A stretch of DNA of 50,598 bases from an uncultured Bacteroidia bacterium (GCA_902801465.1 CADCIH010000017.1:1-50598); one strand, 5' to 3'. Positions 16,702 through 25,438 are shown, numbered from the stretch's first letter. The notes: generated from the letters alone by a model not told the origin. Translations and numbers: made by a program.

Positions 16702-18300
16702 ATGCTTATTATTTCATTTGTGGCATTTGGTCTATGCCTTTGCTTTCAACTAAAGTATTTCTTTGAGACAAGAAGGCTACGAGAGTTATATTATCATTTC
16801 TTCAAAAAGAAGCAACCGTACGATGTTAGTTTAATTGAAATTAATAAAGAAGTTTATACTCAGCTAGTACAAGTAGGTGAAGAAAATTCAGACTTAAATC
16901 TGCTTATTGAGGAAATCAACCACTATATTCTTAAAACCAAAGGCACTACAGATTTTGCTGTCATCCAGAATAAAGTAGAGCGTAAGTTGAATATGCGATA
17001 TGACCAATCTGTTGCTAAGTTGTCGTTTCCAACCCATTTTGGCCTCATGGGAACTTTCCTAGGAGTTTTTATTGGAGTTTTAATGTTTATTATAGGTTTT
17101 GATAGTACAAATGGAATAACAGACAATTCAATAAAAAACTTGCTTGAAGGTGTTCTTGTCTCTATGTTAACAAGTTTGTGCGGGTTGGGTCTAACGACAT
17201 GGAACAATGCCAGGGCTGGAGAAGCGAAAAAAAAGATTGAAGAAGACAAGAATGAGTTCTACGATTTTATACAAACAGAGTTGATGCCTTCATTGGATGT
17301 TAGTTTGGTTGCAGCCATAACCAAACTACATTATACGGTTGACCGTTTCGAACCTGCCTTTGACAGGGTCATCAACCGCTTCCAAGATACATTTGACAAC
17401 TGCACGAAGGCTTTTGGCAGCACCTTTGAACAAAATGTTAAGGCCGTTGCCTCTGCTGTGGATGTGATGGGTAAAAACATGGACAAAATCAATGAGAACA
17501 TTGACCTACAGGAGAAACTTCTTGCTACGCTTAAGAGTGGTGAATTGGTGCAAGGTCTTGATAGATATATTGAAGCATCCAATAACTTTGTCAGTATTAC
17601 CCAATCGCTCAACAAGTTTGAAGAGGCACGTAGGATGATGTTGGCGGCAACGCAAGAAGCCATCAATATCCAGAACACTTATTCTGATTCGTTGAAGATT
17701 CCGAGAGAGGTAGCAGTCAGAATTAATCAAATACTTGATCGTATTTCTAAGTTTGAAGAGAATATCAATGCGCTTGGGCCTCAACTCGCCCAAAGAAGTA
17801 TTCTTGGGGACGATATTGTGAATGCTCTTAAAGAACAAATCAGTGGAATATCCAAGAAAGGAAAGATTGCGGACAGGTATCTAGAGATGGCAGACGGCCG
17901 TTTAGAAGAGTTGTTTGCACAACAAACGAAAGTCATCGGTGAGATGAATAAGCGTTACAGGGAAGCACTTGAGGGTCACTTAGATGGCTTTGAAGAGATG
18001 ATTAAATTCCAGACCAATGAACTTGAGAAGCGGCATAAAGATTTTATGAAGGCTATTGAAGAGCGGTTAGCAATCGAGGATGTCAGACGGGAATTTGTGA
18101 ATCTAGGCAGGCTTAAGGATATTGATGGAAAGATAGCAGATGTTTCGAAGCGTGTGTTGACAACTGATGATATCAAAAAAGCCGTTCAGGATGCGGTACA
18201 GCCTATCAGCAAGGAACTGGATGAGATCAAACAAGATTTCAGAAAGCAAGTGGAAGAATCTCAATCAGGAGGTTTAAGAGGCCTGTTTGGTAGGCGTTGA
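16702..18300 (+). CDS. MotA/TolQ/ExbB-like channel protein with long coiled-coil tail (ZorA-like layout)
   Basis: 532 residues. Helix 1 at 1-20; helices 2 and 3 at about 112-133 and 149-168. Around them lie the ExbB/TolQ/MotA-type motifs FPTHFGLMGTFLGVFIGV (compare GLLGTVxG) and LLEGVLVSMLTSLCGLGLTTW (compare the TTAxGLxVA helix). These proteins form proton-driven stators with a MotB/ExbD partner, which is encoded next door. Residues 175-532 are a long, charged, mostly helical tail predicted to reach far into the cytoplasm, ending SGGLRGLFGRR. A stator with an extended tail is the layout of ZorA from Zorya defence systems, while ExbB and TolQ lack it. I infer a signal-transmitting stator; sequence kinship to ZorA needs a profile search. 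Confidence 0.78.
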   Translation: MLIISFVAFGLCLCFQLKYFFETRRLRELYYHFFKKKQPYDVSLIEINKEVYTQLVQVGEENSDLNLLIEEINHYILKTKGTTDFAVIQNKVERKLNMRYDQSVAKLSFPTHFGLMGTFLGVFIGVLMFIIGFDSTNGITDNSIKNLLEGVLVSMLTSLCGLGLTTWNNARAGEAKKKIEEDKNEFYDFIQTELMPSLDVSLVAAITKLHYTVDRFEPAFDRVINRFQDTFDNCTKAFGSTFEQNVKAVASAVDVMGKNMDKINENIDLQEKLLATLKSGELVQGLDRYIEASNNFVSITQSLNKFEEARRMMLAATQEAINIQNTYSDSLKIPREVAVRINQILDRISKFEENINALGPQLAQRSILGDDIVNALKEQISGISKKGKIADRYLEMADGRLEELFAQQTKVIGEMNKRYREALEGHLDGFEEMIKFQTNELEKRHKDFMKAIEERLAIEDVRREFVNLGRLKDIDGKIADVSKRVLTTDDIKKAVQDAVQPISKELDEIKQDFRKQVEESQSGGLRGLFGRR

Positions 18301-18311
18301 AACTAAGCGTT

Positions 18312-19133
18312 ATGGATAACAACAATAATGGTTCGTTTTGGCCGAGTTATGTGGATGTGATGACAACGTTGTTTGCCATCATGCTTGTGCTTTTCGCTGT
18401 TTCGTTTAGCCGCTTCAAAGCAAAAGAAAGAGAATATCAGCAAACTGTTGACACATTGCAAAAAACGCAGCAGCAGTTAAATGAAATAGTAGAAGAATAT
18501 AATGATATTTTGACAATCTATTCAACTGTAGGGAAAATTGACTCAACCCAATACTTTGGATATAACAAATCATATCTTAAGCATTTGTTCCAAATTAATG
18601 TCGAATACCAAACCAAGGAATATGCCATCAATAAATTGAAACTTGATTTAACTGATGTAAACGCTGCCAATTTGAAAAGAGATAGTATTAGGGACGCTGG
18701 ACTGTTGATACAAAACACAATTATTCAACTGAATAATAGTATTACTGATACAGTGGAAAATAATATCAAGTTCCTTGTTATTATCGAGGGACAATCCTCA
18801 AGGATACCTTTCAATGAAGGGCCGTGGAAAAATAATTATACATTGTCGTATTTAAGAGCTCAGTATTTGAATGAGTTCTGGAAAGAAAAAGGGATTTATT
18901 TAGATTCAATTCCTCGCTGCGAACTCTTGATTTCTGGTAGCGGAGAAGGTGGAGTCCCTCGGGAAGTACCAAATGATTCTTTAATGAGATTATTATTTCC
19001 CAATCCGTATGAGTTTAGAAAACAAAAGGATTACATAGAAGAACGAAATCAACGATTCTTGATCAATATTGTTCCAGTGTTAGGTGATATTGACCGCACG
19101 AGAGAAAAGATTAACAATCTAAAGATAAAGTAA
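18312..19133 (+). CDS. MotB-like stator partner with OmpA-type domain (ZorB-like)
   Basis: 273 residues from the ATG at 18312; a TTG at 18297 overlapping the previous stop would add five residues. The N-terminus FWPSYVDVMTTLFAIMLVLF lines up with the MotB channel helix (YADFMTAM in MotB), with Asp15 as the proton-carrying residue. A coiled region follows (about 35-135). Residues 150-260 form an OmpA/MotB-like peptidoglycan-binding domain: FLVIIEGQSSR, NNYTLSYLRAQYLNEF, LISGSGEGG and NQRFLINI. The usual EGHTD has become EGQSS, so the peptidoglycan-contact Asp is missing although both Arg positions remain. It should pair with the upstream MotA-like protein and hold it to the cell wall. Confidence 0.8.
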   Translation: MDNNNNGSFWPSYVDVMTTLFAIMLVLFAVSFSRFKAKEREYQQTVDTLQKTQQQLNEIVEEYNDILTIYSTVGKIDSTQYFGYNKSYLKHLFQINVEYQTKEYAINKLKLDLTDVNAANLKRDSIRDAGLLIQNTIIQLNNSITDTVENNIKFLVIIEGQSSRIPFNEGPWKNNYTLSYLRAQYLNEFWKEKGIYLDSIPRCELLISGSGEGGVPREVPNDSLMRLLFPNPYEFRKQKDYIEERNQRFLINIVPVLGDIDRTREKINNLKIK

Positions 19134-19134
19134 A

Positions 19135-20388
19135 ATGAGAGTTTTATGGTCTGAGGATTACGAGAAAGTGTTTGGTAAGCCCACGAAATGGTCGCTTTTT
19201 TCGGAGGATGAAGAGGCGTATGAGGCTTTTCGGCAGACCATCATCGATGCACCAAGTTATGTGTATGACAAGGATAAGTTGCCTTTTACCGGTGTAAAAG
19301 TCTATAATTATGATCTGTATTTGCTAAAGCTATATATTGACAAACATAAAGCAACTGGCAAGGAACTGTTTTATATTAAGGATGAAACACCTGGTTTAGC
19401 TAAGGTATTGGCTTTCGGTTATTTTAACACTAAAAGTCAATCTTTTTATTTAATGGCCTACAGCCTGATAAGGAAGACCGAGTTTCAAGACAAAATGAAG
19501 AAGATAAAGGCATTGTATTGGCCTGTTATTAAGCTTAGATCTAATTGCGAGACTAGAAAATGTGCTACAAAAGAGCAACAGGACTTACAATTAGACTTAT
19601 TTCATCCAGAGGGTTATCGTTTGACACAGGATGTGGAATGTTCTGCGTCTTTGGCAGCAGCATACGCTCTTGGGCAAGAGGCTGATTTTACAAATTGGAA
19701 AAGTTTGAAGGGAAAAACTCTCGCCCAAGTCTATAACTATTATAATAACACTTCTGAGCAAAATGAGATTCACAGTATTTGGAGATGCTTGCGTAGCCTA
19801 AAAGTAGAGAATACGCCGATTGTTGAATTGGTTGATGATAATCATTTATTGGCCGATAAGATTATTATTCCTTTGCTTCATCATAAGGAAAAAGAGATCA
19901 AGACCCCTAAAACAACATCGAAAACCATAGAAATTGAAACGCCTAATGAAAAAGAACAACCTGTAATAAAAAAAGCCAAGGCTTCAACTCATAAGATAGT
20001 AGTTGATACACCTATAGAAACACCAACAAGACGAGATTCCAAGATCTCAGTATTAAGTGTAATTCGCTGTTATCTGGTGGATTTATTGACGGGAAAATAC
20101 AAAGCTACGGGTCTTTATTCTGTTCAAGAAAAAACAATTAAGATTCTGTCTGGTGCGGTGTTTTCTACCGATGTGTCTTCGTCATTTAGGTATTCAGCTG
20201 CAGATTATCAACGGAGAACATTTATAAATTATCACTGTTCTACAAGGAACTCGAAATATACTTTGAAAGAAGATTGTTTATTTAATTCAGTTGACATAGC
20301 GGCAACTTTTGTCATGGGACAGTTTGTCAACGGATATTCAATGTGGAAGGCTGAAAACGGCAAAACAATAGGAGAATTGGTCGAATGA
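19135..20388 (+). CDS. Protein with two DUF4357-like domains
   Basis: 417 residues, starting one base after the previous stop. It contains an internal duplication. Residues 160-200 (YRLTQDVECSASLAAAYALG ... NWKSLKGKTLAQVY) match residues 375-417 (YTLKEDCLFNSVDIAATFVM ... MWKAENGKTIGELVE). Both follow the DUF4357 pattern: L-x-x-D, S-x-x-x-A-A, G, W, GKT. DUF4357 is usually found as a C-terminal add-on to GIY-YIG nucleases and other DNA-acting proteins; a nucleic-acid-binding role is commonly supposed. Between the copies lies a Lys/Thr/Pro-rich, probably disordered linker (about 250-300). No signal peptide or membrane helix, so cytoplasmic. It shares ATGA with the downstream nuclease gene, implying coupled translation. 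Confidence 0.7.
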   Translation: MRVLWSEDYEKVFGKPTKWSLFSEDEEAYEAFRQTIIDAPSYVYDKDKLPFTGVKVYNYDLYLLKLYIDKHKATGKELFYIKDETPGLAKVLAFGYFNTKSQSFYLMAYSLIRKTEFQDKMKKIKALYWPVIKLRSNCETRKCATKEQQDLQLDLFHPEGYRLTQDVECSASLAAAYALGQEADFTNWKSLKGKTLAQVYNYYNNTSEQNEIHSIWRCLRSLKVENTPIVELVDDNHLLADKIIIPLLHHKEKEIKTPKTTSKTIEIETPNEKEQPVIKKAKASTHKIVVDTPIETPTRRDSKISVLSVIRCYLVDLLTGKYKATGLYSVQEKTIKILSGAVFSTDVSSSFRYSAADYQRRTFINYHCSTRNSKYTLKEDCLFNSVDIAATFVMGQFVNGYSMWKAENGKTIGELVE

Positions 20389-21242
20389 AAAAGTATATAG
20401 GCATTGCGTTGGTTATTGTGGTTGTGTTGTTCGTTACAGCTATGATTATTCGTGGGTCGAATGATTCAGAAGAGGTGTATGATGAATTTGTGCAGCCGAT
20501 TGAACACAACGACTCACCTGTTTCGGTAAATTATATTGAACAACAAGAGTTTAGTTTAGAGATTCCTTGCAATGAAGATATCTTAGAAGAATACATATTG
20601 GTAAAGCAAAGCTTTATAGTTTCATTTAATCCAAAAACAATAATACCTAACTGGGTCGCCTACGAACTCACCGCCGACGAAACCGATGGCCCTTGGACAA
20701 GAAAAGGCCTCAACTTTATGCCTGATCCAAATTATGACGGTATTCAAGCCGACCATGGCGACTATAAAGGTTCCGGCTATTCTCGTGGACATCTCGCTCC
20801 AGCTGGTGATATGAAATGGGATAGCATCGCAATGTTGGAAAGTTTCTACTATACAAACTGCATCCCTCAAGACGAGGCTCTAAATAATGGAAAATGGAAC
20901 CAGTTGGAAAACAAGACCCGTCAATGGGCAAAGGAATACGGTAGGGTATTCGTGGTCACCGGTCCTGTGTTTTACCAGTCAGACACACTTAAAATTGGAT
21001 CTCACGGCGTGGCAGTACCACATGCTTGCTTCAAGGCCCTATTGGCACCTACAGAAACTAACTACACTGCCATTGCTTTTGTAATGAAAAACGGAGAAGA
21101 AAAACGTTCTATGAAAGAATGTGCCATCCCAGTGGACGAGTTGGAAGCAATGATTGGCTTGGACTTGTTTTGTAATTTACCAGATAAAATAGACGAATCT
21201 ATTGAAAGCATAATAGTATGGGACGATTGGAATATCCGATAA
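20385..21242 (+). CDS. Membrane-anchored DNA/RNA non-specific endonuclease (NucA family)
   Basis: 285 residues, start ATG overlapping the upstream stop by four bases. An N-terminal helix (IGIALVIVVVLFVTAMII, 5-22) anchors the protein, with the rest probably on the periplasmic side. The Endonuclease_NS domain covers about 85-280: SRGH motif with general base His136, TNCIPQ with metal-ligand Asn158, and NNGKWNQLE with Glu175. These are the catalytic set of Serratia-nuclease-type enzymes that cut DNA and RNA without sequence preference using Mg2+. Base composition changes inside the gene: the first 85 codons are AT-rich like the operon, the catalytic part is richer in GC like the flanking chromosome. 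It may be the effector of the operon, or a resident nuclease captured at the island edge. Confidence 0.88.
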   Translation: MKKYIGIALVIVVVLFVTAMIIRGSNDSEEVYDEFVQPIEHNDSPVSVNYIEQQEFSLEIPCNEDILEEYILVKQSFIVSFNPKTIIPNWVAYELTADETDGPWTRKGLNFMPDPNYDGIQADHGDYKGSGYSRGHLAPAGDMKWDSIAMLESFYYTNCIPQDEALNNGKWNQLENKTRQWAKEYGRVFVVTGPVFYQSDTLKIGSHGVAVPHACFKALLAPTETNYTAIAFVMKNGEEKRSMKECAIPVDELEAMIGLDLFCNLPDKIDESIESIIVWDDWNIR

Positions 21243-21260
21243 AAAAACAAATTACAAAAA

Positions 21261-21626
21261 ATGAAGAAACTATTATTACTATTTAGCGTATTGGCTGCCT
21301 TTTCAGTAATATCATTCGCCCAATCAAAAGTGTATGCAGAAATTATTGGAGATGAGTATGCTGCCGCTGGCTCAGTTTCAGTAAAAGTCGAGTTTGGTAA
21401 AAACAGCCAAAAATTTGCCTATATGTTAAAAGACGATAATGGCAAAAAAATGCATTTTAAAACAATGATCGATGCCATGAACCAAATGGACAAGTTTGGC
21501 TGGAAATTGGAAAACACTTACGTAATTGTGGATGGAGATTACGATCGCATTTCATCAGAATACCATTGGATCATCTCAAAAGAAGAAGAGCCTGTTGAAA
21601 CGCAAGGACAAATGACCCAACAATGA
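21261..21626 (+). CDS. Small secreted protein of unknown function
   Basis: 121 residues with a signal peptide ending at SFAQ (residues 18-21). The mature part of about 100 residues reads like a small alpha/beta domain (KVYAEIIGDEY, SVKVEFGK, AYMLKDDNGKKMHF, AMNQMDKFGWKLENTYVI, YHWIISKEE) with a short Gln-rich end. The FGWKLE...YHWIISK pattern recalls small Bacteroidota proteins in which the same helix and strand occur, but I cannot name a family. It follows the nuclease by 18 bases and may be co-transcribed. Its composition is intermediate between the operon and the host genes. No terminator was seen after it. Confidence 0.7.
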   Translation: MKKLLLLFSVLAAFSVISFAQSKVYAEIIGDEYAAAGSVSVKVEFGKNSQKFAYMLKDDNGKKMHFKTMIDAMNQMDKFGWKLENTYVIVDGDYDRISSEYHWIISKEEEPVETQGQMTQQ

Positions 21627-21652
21627 AATAGTAAAGAATTCCCCCTTTTTTT

Positions 21653-21682
21653 TTTGACTAAAAGAATAATTGCCTAACTTTG
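21653..21682 (+). promoter_or_regulatory. Promoter of pckA
   Basis: TTTG (21653-21656), 18-base spacer, TAACTTTG (21675-21682), 27 bases before the pckA ATG; fits the Bacteroidota consensus. The -7 lies at the place of an alternative upstream ATG, which supports the downstream start. Confidence 0.7.
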
Positions 21683-21709
21683 TGCATTATTTTATCAATT
21701 TTTTCAATC

Positions 21710-23341
21710 ATGGCTAAAAACATCGAAGAAATCAGAGCCGCATTGGCCGCATACGGCATCACCGGCGCAAAGGACATTTATTATAACCCGAGTTATGAAC
21801 AGCTCTTCAAGGACGAGATGAACCCCGCTTTGGAAGGCTACGACAAAGGCGTGCTGACCGAACTCGACGCCGTCAACGTGATGACTGGCATTTATACTGG
21901 TCGTTCGCCCAAGGACAAATACATCGTGATGGATGCCAAGTCGAAGGACACTGTATGGTGGACCACTGAAGGCTACAAGAACGACAACCACCCGATGAGT
22001 GAAGAGGTTTGGGCCAAGGTGAGAGACCTCGCCAAGAAACAGCTCAGCGGCAAGAACCTCTATGTGGTCGACGCTTTCTGTGGCGCCAACAAGGACACCC
22101 GCATGGCCGTCCGTTTCATCATGGAAGTGGCCTGGCAGGCACATTTTGTGCTTAACATGTTCATCAAGCCTACCGCTGAGGAACTGGCTGACTTCAAGCC
22201 CAACTTTACCGTCTACACCGCCTCGAAGGCCAAGGTCGACAACTACAAGGAACTCGGCCTCAACAGCGATACCTGCGTGGCTTTCAACGTCACCTCGCGC
22301 GAGCAAGTGATTTTGAACACCTGGTACGGTGGCGAGATGAAGAAAGGCATGTTCTCCATGATGAACTATTACCTGCCGCTGCAAGGCATCGCCGCCATGC
22401 ACTGCTCTGCCAACACCGACATGAAGGGTGAGAACACCGCCATCTTCTTCGGTCTGTCAGGCACCGGCAAGACCACCCTTTCGACCGATCCGAAGCGTCT
22501 GCTCATCGGCGACGACGAGCACGGTTGGGACGACGAGGGCGTCTTCAACTTCGAAGGCGGCTGCTATGCCAAGGTCATCAACCTCGACAAGGAGAGCGAA
22601 CCCGACATCTACAATGCCATCCGCCGCAACGCCCTGCTGGAGAACGTCACCGTTGACGCTGCCGGCAAGATCGACTTCAAGGACAAGAGCGTGACCGAAA
22701 ACACCCGCGTCTCCTACCCCATCGAGCACATCGAGAAGATTGTGAAAAACGTGCGTCCCGTCTCATCAGGCCCTGCCGCCAAGAACGTCATCTTCCTCAG
22801 TGCCGACGCCTTTGGCGTGCTGCCTCCGGTGAGCATCCTGACTCCCGAACAGTGCAAGTACTACTTCCTGAGCGGCTTCACCGCCAAGTTGGCTGGCACC
22901 GAGCGCGGCATCACCGAGCCCACCCCGACCTTCAGCGCATGCTTCGGCCAAGCCTTCCTTGAGCTGCACCCGACCAAATACGCCGAGGAACTGGTGAAAC
23001 GCATGGAACAGAGCGGCGCCAAGGCTTACTTGGTAAACACCGGATGGAACGGCACTGGCAAGCGCATCAGCATCCGCGACACCCGTGGCATCATCGACGC
23101 CATCCTCGATGGCAGCATCGAGAAAGCCCCGACCAAGATGATCCCGTACTTCAACTTCGAGGTGCCTACCGCATTGCCGGGTGTTGACCCGAACATCCTC
23201 GATCCTCGTGACACCTACGCCGACAAGAACACTTGGGAAGAGAAAGCCAAGGACCTCTCCTCACGCTTCATCAAGAACTTCGAGAAGTTCACGACAAACG
23301 ACGCTGGCAAGGCATTGGTCGCTGCCGGTCCTAAACTTTAA
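21710..23341 (+). CDS. pckA: Phosphoenolpyruvate carboxykinase (ATP)
   Basis: 543 residues from ATG 21710 ([17 protein letters not shown]); an in-frame ATG at 21680 lies inside the promoter. It interconverts oxaloacetate + ATP with PEP + CO2 + ADP in the cytoplasm; in succinate-forming Bacteroidales it often runs towards oxaloacetate and yields ATP. Visible motifs are the kinase-1a P-loop [11 protein letters not shown] (248-258), GRSPKDKY near the N-terminus, the metal-binding GDDEHGWDD, and the C-terminal [13 protein letters not shown]. Length is typical. Codon use is strongly GC-rich, unlike the operon to its left. The next gene starts 12 bases later and is probably co-transcribed. Confidence 0.98.
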   Translation: MAKNIEEIRAALAAYGITGAKDIYYNPSYEQLFKDEMNPALEGYDKGVLTELDAVNVMTGIYTGRSPKDKYIVMDAKSKDTVWWTTEGYKNDNHPMSEEVWAKVRDLAKKQLSGKNLYVVDAFCGANKDTRMAVRFIMEVAWQAHFVLNMFIKPTAEELADFKPNFTVYTASKAKVDNYKELGLNSDTCVAFNVTSREQVILNTWYGGEMKKGMFSMMNYYLPLQGIAAMHCSANTDMKGENTAIFFGLSGTGKTTLSTDPKRLLIGDDEHGWDDEGVFNFEGGCYAKVINLDKESEPDIYNAIRRNALLENVTVDAAGKIDFKDKSVTENTRVSYPIEHIEKIVKNVRPVSSGPAAKNVIFLSADAFGVLPPVSILTPEQCKYYFLSGFTAKLAGTERGITEPTPTFSACFGQAFLELHPTKYAEELVKRMEQSGAKAYLVNTGWNGTGKRISIRDTRGIIDAILDGSIEKAPTKMIPYFNFEVPTALPGVDPNILDPRDTYADKNTWEEKAKDLSSRFIKNFEKFTTNDAGKALVAAGPKL

Positions 23342-23353
23342 AATCGACCTGCC

Positions 23354-24145
23354 ATGAAGAAAACCATTCGCAGCCTTACCCCTATCCTACTTGTTCTCGT
23401 ATCTTTGGCCATGCTTTCATTCATGGCCAAAGACACGGTCACCCTTCGACTAAAGCCTCAAGAAGGCAAGACTTACACGATCAACACCAAGTCGAACATG
23501 ATGATGACGATGAAGGTACAAGGGCAATCCATGACACAATCCCAAATCATGGAAATGCGCCAAACTTTCACGGTACAAAGTGCGACCGATGCCCAATCTG
23601 TTATGGTTACTGAAATCGAGGCTGTTAAGATGTCTGCCTCCCAAATGGGAATGACATTCGAGTACGACTCTGAACACCCCGAGAAAACCAGCCCTATGCT
23701 CGCTGGGCAAACCAAGGAAATGGAAAAGGTCCTCAAGAAACCCGCCACTGTCACTTACGATGCCTTGGGACATCTTGTCGGCGACTCCGTCACCCTCGAA
23801 ATGAATCAACTGGGAAGTGTCATTTCTCAACTTCCAGAACAGGAATTGAGTGTTGGCAGCAAATGGGATTTCAACAAAGTCCAGAATGTCAACGGCACCA
23901 TGGTGAGCATGAACATGGAATACACGGTCACCAACATTTCCAAGAAAAGTATCGAACTGTCTGTCAATGGTTCCACTGAATCAAAAGATGTGACTGGCAC
24001 CCACAACGGCACTGTCAGCATTGACCCAAAGACAGGCCTGGTAACCAGCAGCAACATCAAGATGAACCTCTCCATGACGGTCAACGAACAGGGACTCTCC
24101 ATCCCCGTGACCATGACTGGAACCACGACAACAACCTTGAAATAA
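23354..24145 (+). CDS. Secreted protein of unknown function (DUF6263-like)
   Basis: 263 residues. The N-terminus is a signal peptide or anchor (ILLVLVSLAMLSFMA). The mature part starts VTLRLKPQEGKTYTI, is rich in Met, Thr and Gln, and seems all-beta (KWDFNKVQNVNGTMVSMNME, YTVTNISKKSIELSVNGSTE, GTVSIDPKTGLVTSSNI). This layout resembles the DUF6263-type proteins common in Bacteroidota, with a conserved start TVxLRLKxxEGxTY; I call this only tentatively. It lies behind pckA and before a strong terminator, so the two probably form one transcript although no functional link is evident. Confidence 0.75.
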   Translation: MKKTIRSLTPILLVLVSLAMLSFMAKDTVTLRLKPQEGKTYTINTKSNMMMTMKVQGQSMTQSQIMEMRQTFTVQSATDAQSVMVTEIEAVKMSASQMGMTFEYDSEHPEKTSPMLAGQTKEMEKVLKKPATVTYDALGHLVGDSVTLEMNQLGSVISQLPEQELSVGSKWDFNKVQNVNGTMVSMNMEYTVTNISKKSIELSVNGSTESKDVTGTHNGTVSIDPKTGLVTSSNIKMNLSMTVNEQGLSIPVTMTGTTTTTLK

Positions 24146-24159
24146 GGTGTTGAGCCATC

Positions 24160-24196
24160 AAAAAAAGCCCTGCTGTTTGGCGGGGCTTTTTTGTTT
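24160..24196 (+). terminator. Intrinsic terminator after the pckA transcript
   Basis: Stem 24167-24173 (GCCCTGC) with 24180-24186 (GCGGGGC), extended by A/T pairs on both sides, followed by TTTTTTG and TTTTT. Works best on the plus strand; its A-rich left arm could also end dnaN transcripts from the other side. Confidence 0.88.
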
Positions 24197-24200
24197 TTGG

Positions 24201-24228
24201 AATTCAGCGTCCTGAATTATGAATTCAG
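24201..24228. repeat. Heptamer-spaced repeat at the dnaN stop
   Basis: Four 7-bp steps: AATTCAG, CGTCCTG, AATTATG, AATTCAG. Units 1 and 4 are identical, and the third resembles the array near 49.7 kb. The dnaN stop codon lies within it. Weaker than the other arrays. Confidence 0.5.
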
Positions 24229-25344
24229 CATCACTGGCATCAGCAGCATCAGGATGTCCTCCCCTGCCGTCTGGTTGTTGACGGGAGTGAGGATACCTGC
24301 GCGGTTGGGAGCCGACATCTCAAGTTTCACCTCCTCGGTGTCGAGGTTGGAGAGCATCTCCTGGAAGAAACGAGAGTTGAAGCCGATCTCCATATCGTCG
24401 CCAGAATAGCTGCACGACAGGCGTTCCTTGGCCTCGTTGTAGAAGTCGATGTCCTCGGCAGTCAGCATGATTTCCTGTCCCGTGATCTTAAAACGCACCT
24501 GATGGGTTGCTTTGCTCGAGAACACGGCGACACGGCGGATAGCTGAGAAGAACAGCTGACGGTCGATGGTCAACTGGTTGGGGTTGTTGGCCGGGATGAC
24601 GGCTTCGTAGTTCGGATAGTGTCCTTCGATGAGGCGGCACACCAGTTTGTAGTCACCGAACACGTATGAGGCATTGGTGCGGTTGAATTCGATCTTCACG
24701 GGCTCGTCGCCGAGAGTACCAAGGATGCTCTTCAGCTGGTTGATGGGTTTCTTTGGCATGATGAACGAGGCCTGCACGTCCGAGCGGATGTCAGTCCTGC
24801 GGTAGCGCACCAGCTTATGGGCGTCGGTGGCCACGAAGGTCAGGTAGTCTTCTTTCATCTCCATCAACACGCCTGACATGATGGGACGGATCTCATCGTT
24901 GCCGGTGGCGAACACGGTCTTCTCGAAGCCGCGGGCAAGCACGTCGGCGGGAATCTCCCATGCCATGGTGTCTTCCATCACGGGAATCTGGGGGAACTCG
25001 TCGCTCTTATGGCCTGAGAGCTTGTATTGGCCTTCTCCAGCATGAAGCACCACGGCAAGGGTGTCTTCTGCGATGCTCACGGTGACGGGAACATCGGGGA
25101 AGTTCTTCATGATGTCGAGCAGGATACGGGCAGGGATGGTAACCTCGCCTACGCCTTCTTTCATGTCGGGCTGCAGGCTCACCGTCATGGTGGTCTCAAG
25201 GTCGGAGACCGTGATTTTCAGTCCCGAATCGCTCAACTGGAACAGGAAGTCGTCGAGGATCGGCAGCGTGTTGTTGGAGCCGATGACGCCGCTCAAGGCT
25301 TGGAGGCTCTTCAACAATTTCAAACTTGATACGATGAATTTCAT
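24217..25344 (-). CDS. dnaN: DNA polymerase III subunit beta (sliding clamp)
   Basis: 375 residues, the normal length. It starts MKFIVSSLKLLKSLQALSGVI and shows the three topologically similar clamp domains, with NTLPILDDFLF at the start of domain 1, LSGHKSDEFPQIP in the linker to domain 2, GVLMEMKEDYLTFVATDAHKL in domain 2, and a C-terminal ILMLLMPVMLNS close to the usual ending PMRL. The dimeric ring holds polymerase III on DNA and is the docking site for many repair proteins. A -7 promoter element lies 57 bases upstream. It stands alone, not beside dnaA. Confidence 0.98.
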   Translation of the reverse strand: MKFIVSSLKLLKSLQALSGVIGSNNTLPILDDFLFQLSDSGLKITVSDLETTMTVSLQPDMKEGVGEVTIPARILLDIMKNFPDVPVTVSIAEDTLAVVLHAGEGQYKLSGHKSDEFPQIPVMEDTMAWEIPADVLARGFEKTVFATGNDEIRPIMSGVLMEMKEDYLTFVATDAHKLVRYRRTDIRSDVQASFIMPKKPINQLKSILGTLGDEPVKIEFNRTNASYVFGDYKLVCRLIEGHYPNYEAVIPANNPNQLTIDRQLFFSAIRRVAVFSSKATHQVRFKITGQEIMLTAEDIDFYNEAKERLSCSYSGDDMEIGFNSRFFQEMLSNLDTEEVKLEMSAPNRAGILTPVNNQTAGEDILMLLMPVMLNS

Positions 25345-25401
25345 TTCTCTTTTGTATTTGTTAATTTGATTATTCCACTATTTATCTAGTTTACCAAACT
25401 A

Positions 25402-25409
25402 CAAAAATA
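25402..25409 (-). promoter_or_regulatory. Promoter -7 element of dnaN
   Basis: TATTTTTG on the minus strand, 57 bases before the dnaN ATG. The -33 partner is not clear among the surrounding T-runs. Confidence 0.5.
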
Positions 25410-25438
25410 CAAAAAAAATCAATCCCAGGTCATTTTTT

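Noticed and set aside
18297-18311. TTG start for the MotB-like protein
   Set aside because: ATG at 18312 begins a typical MotB-like N-terminus; extra five residues have no support.
21704-22402. 232-residue frame antisense to pckA
   Set aside because: Shadow of a GC-rich conserved gene; His/Val-rich composition without motifs.
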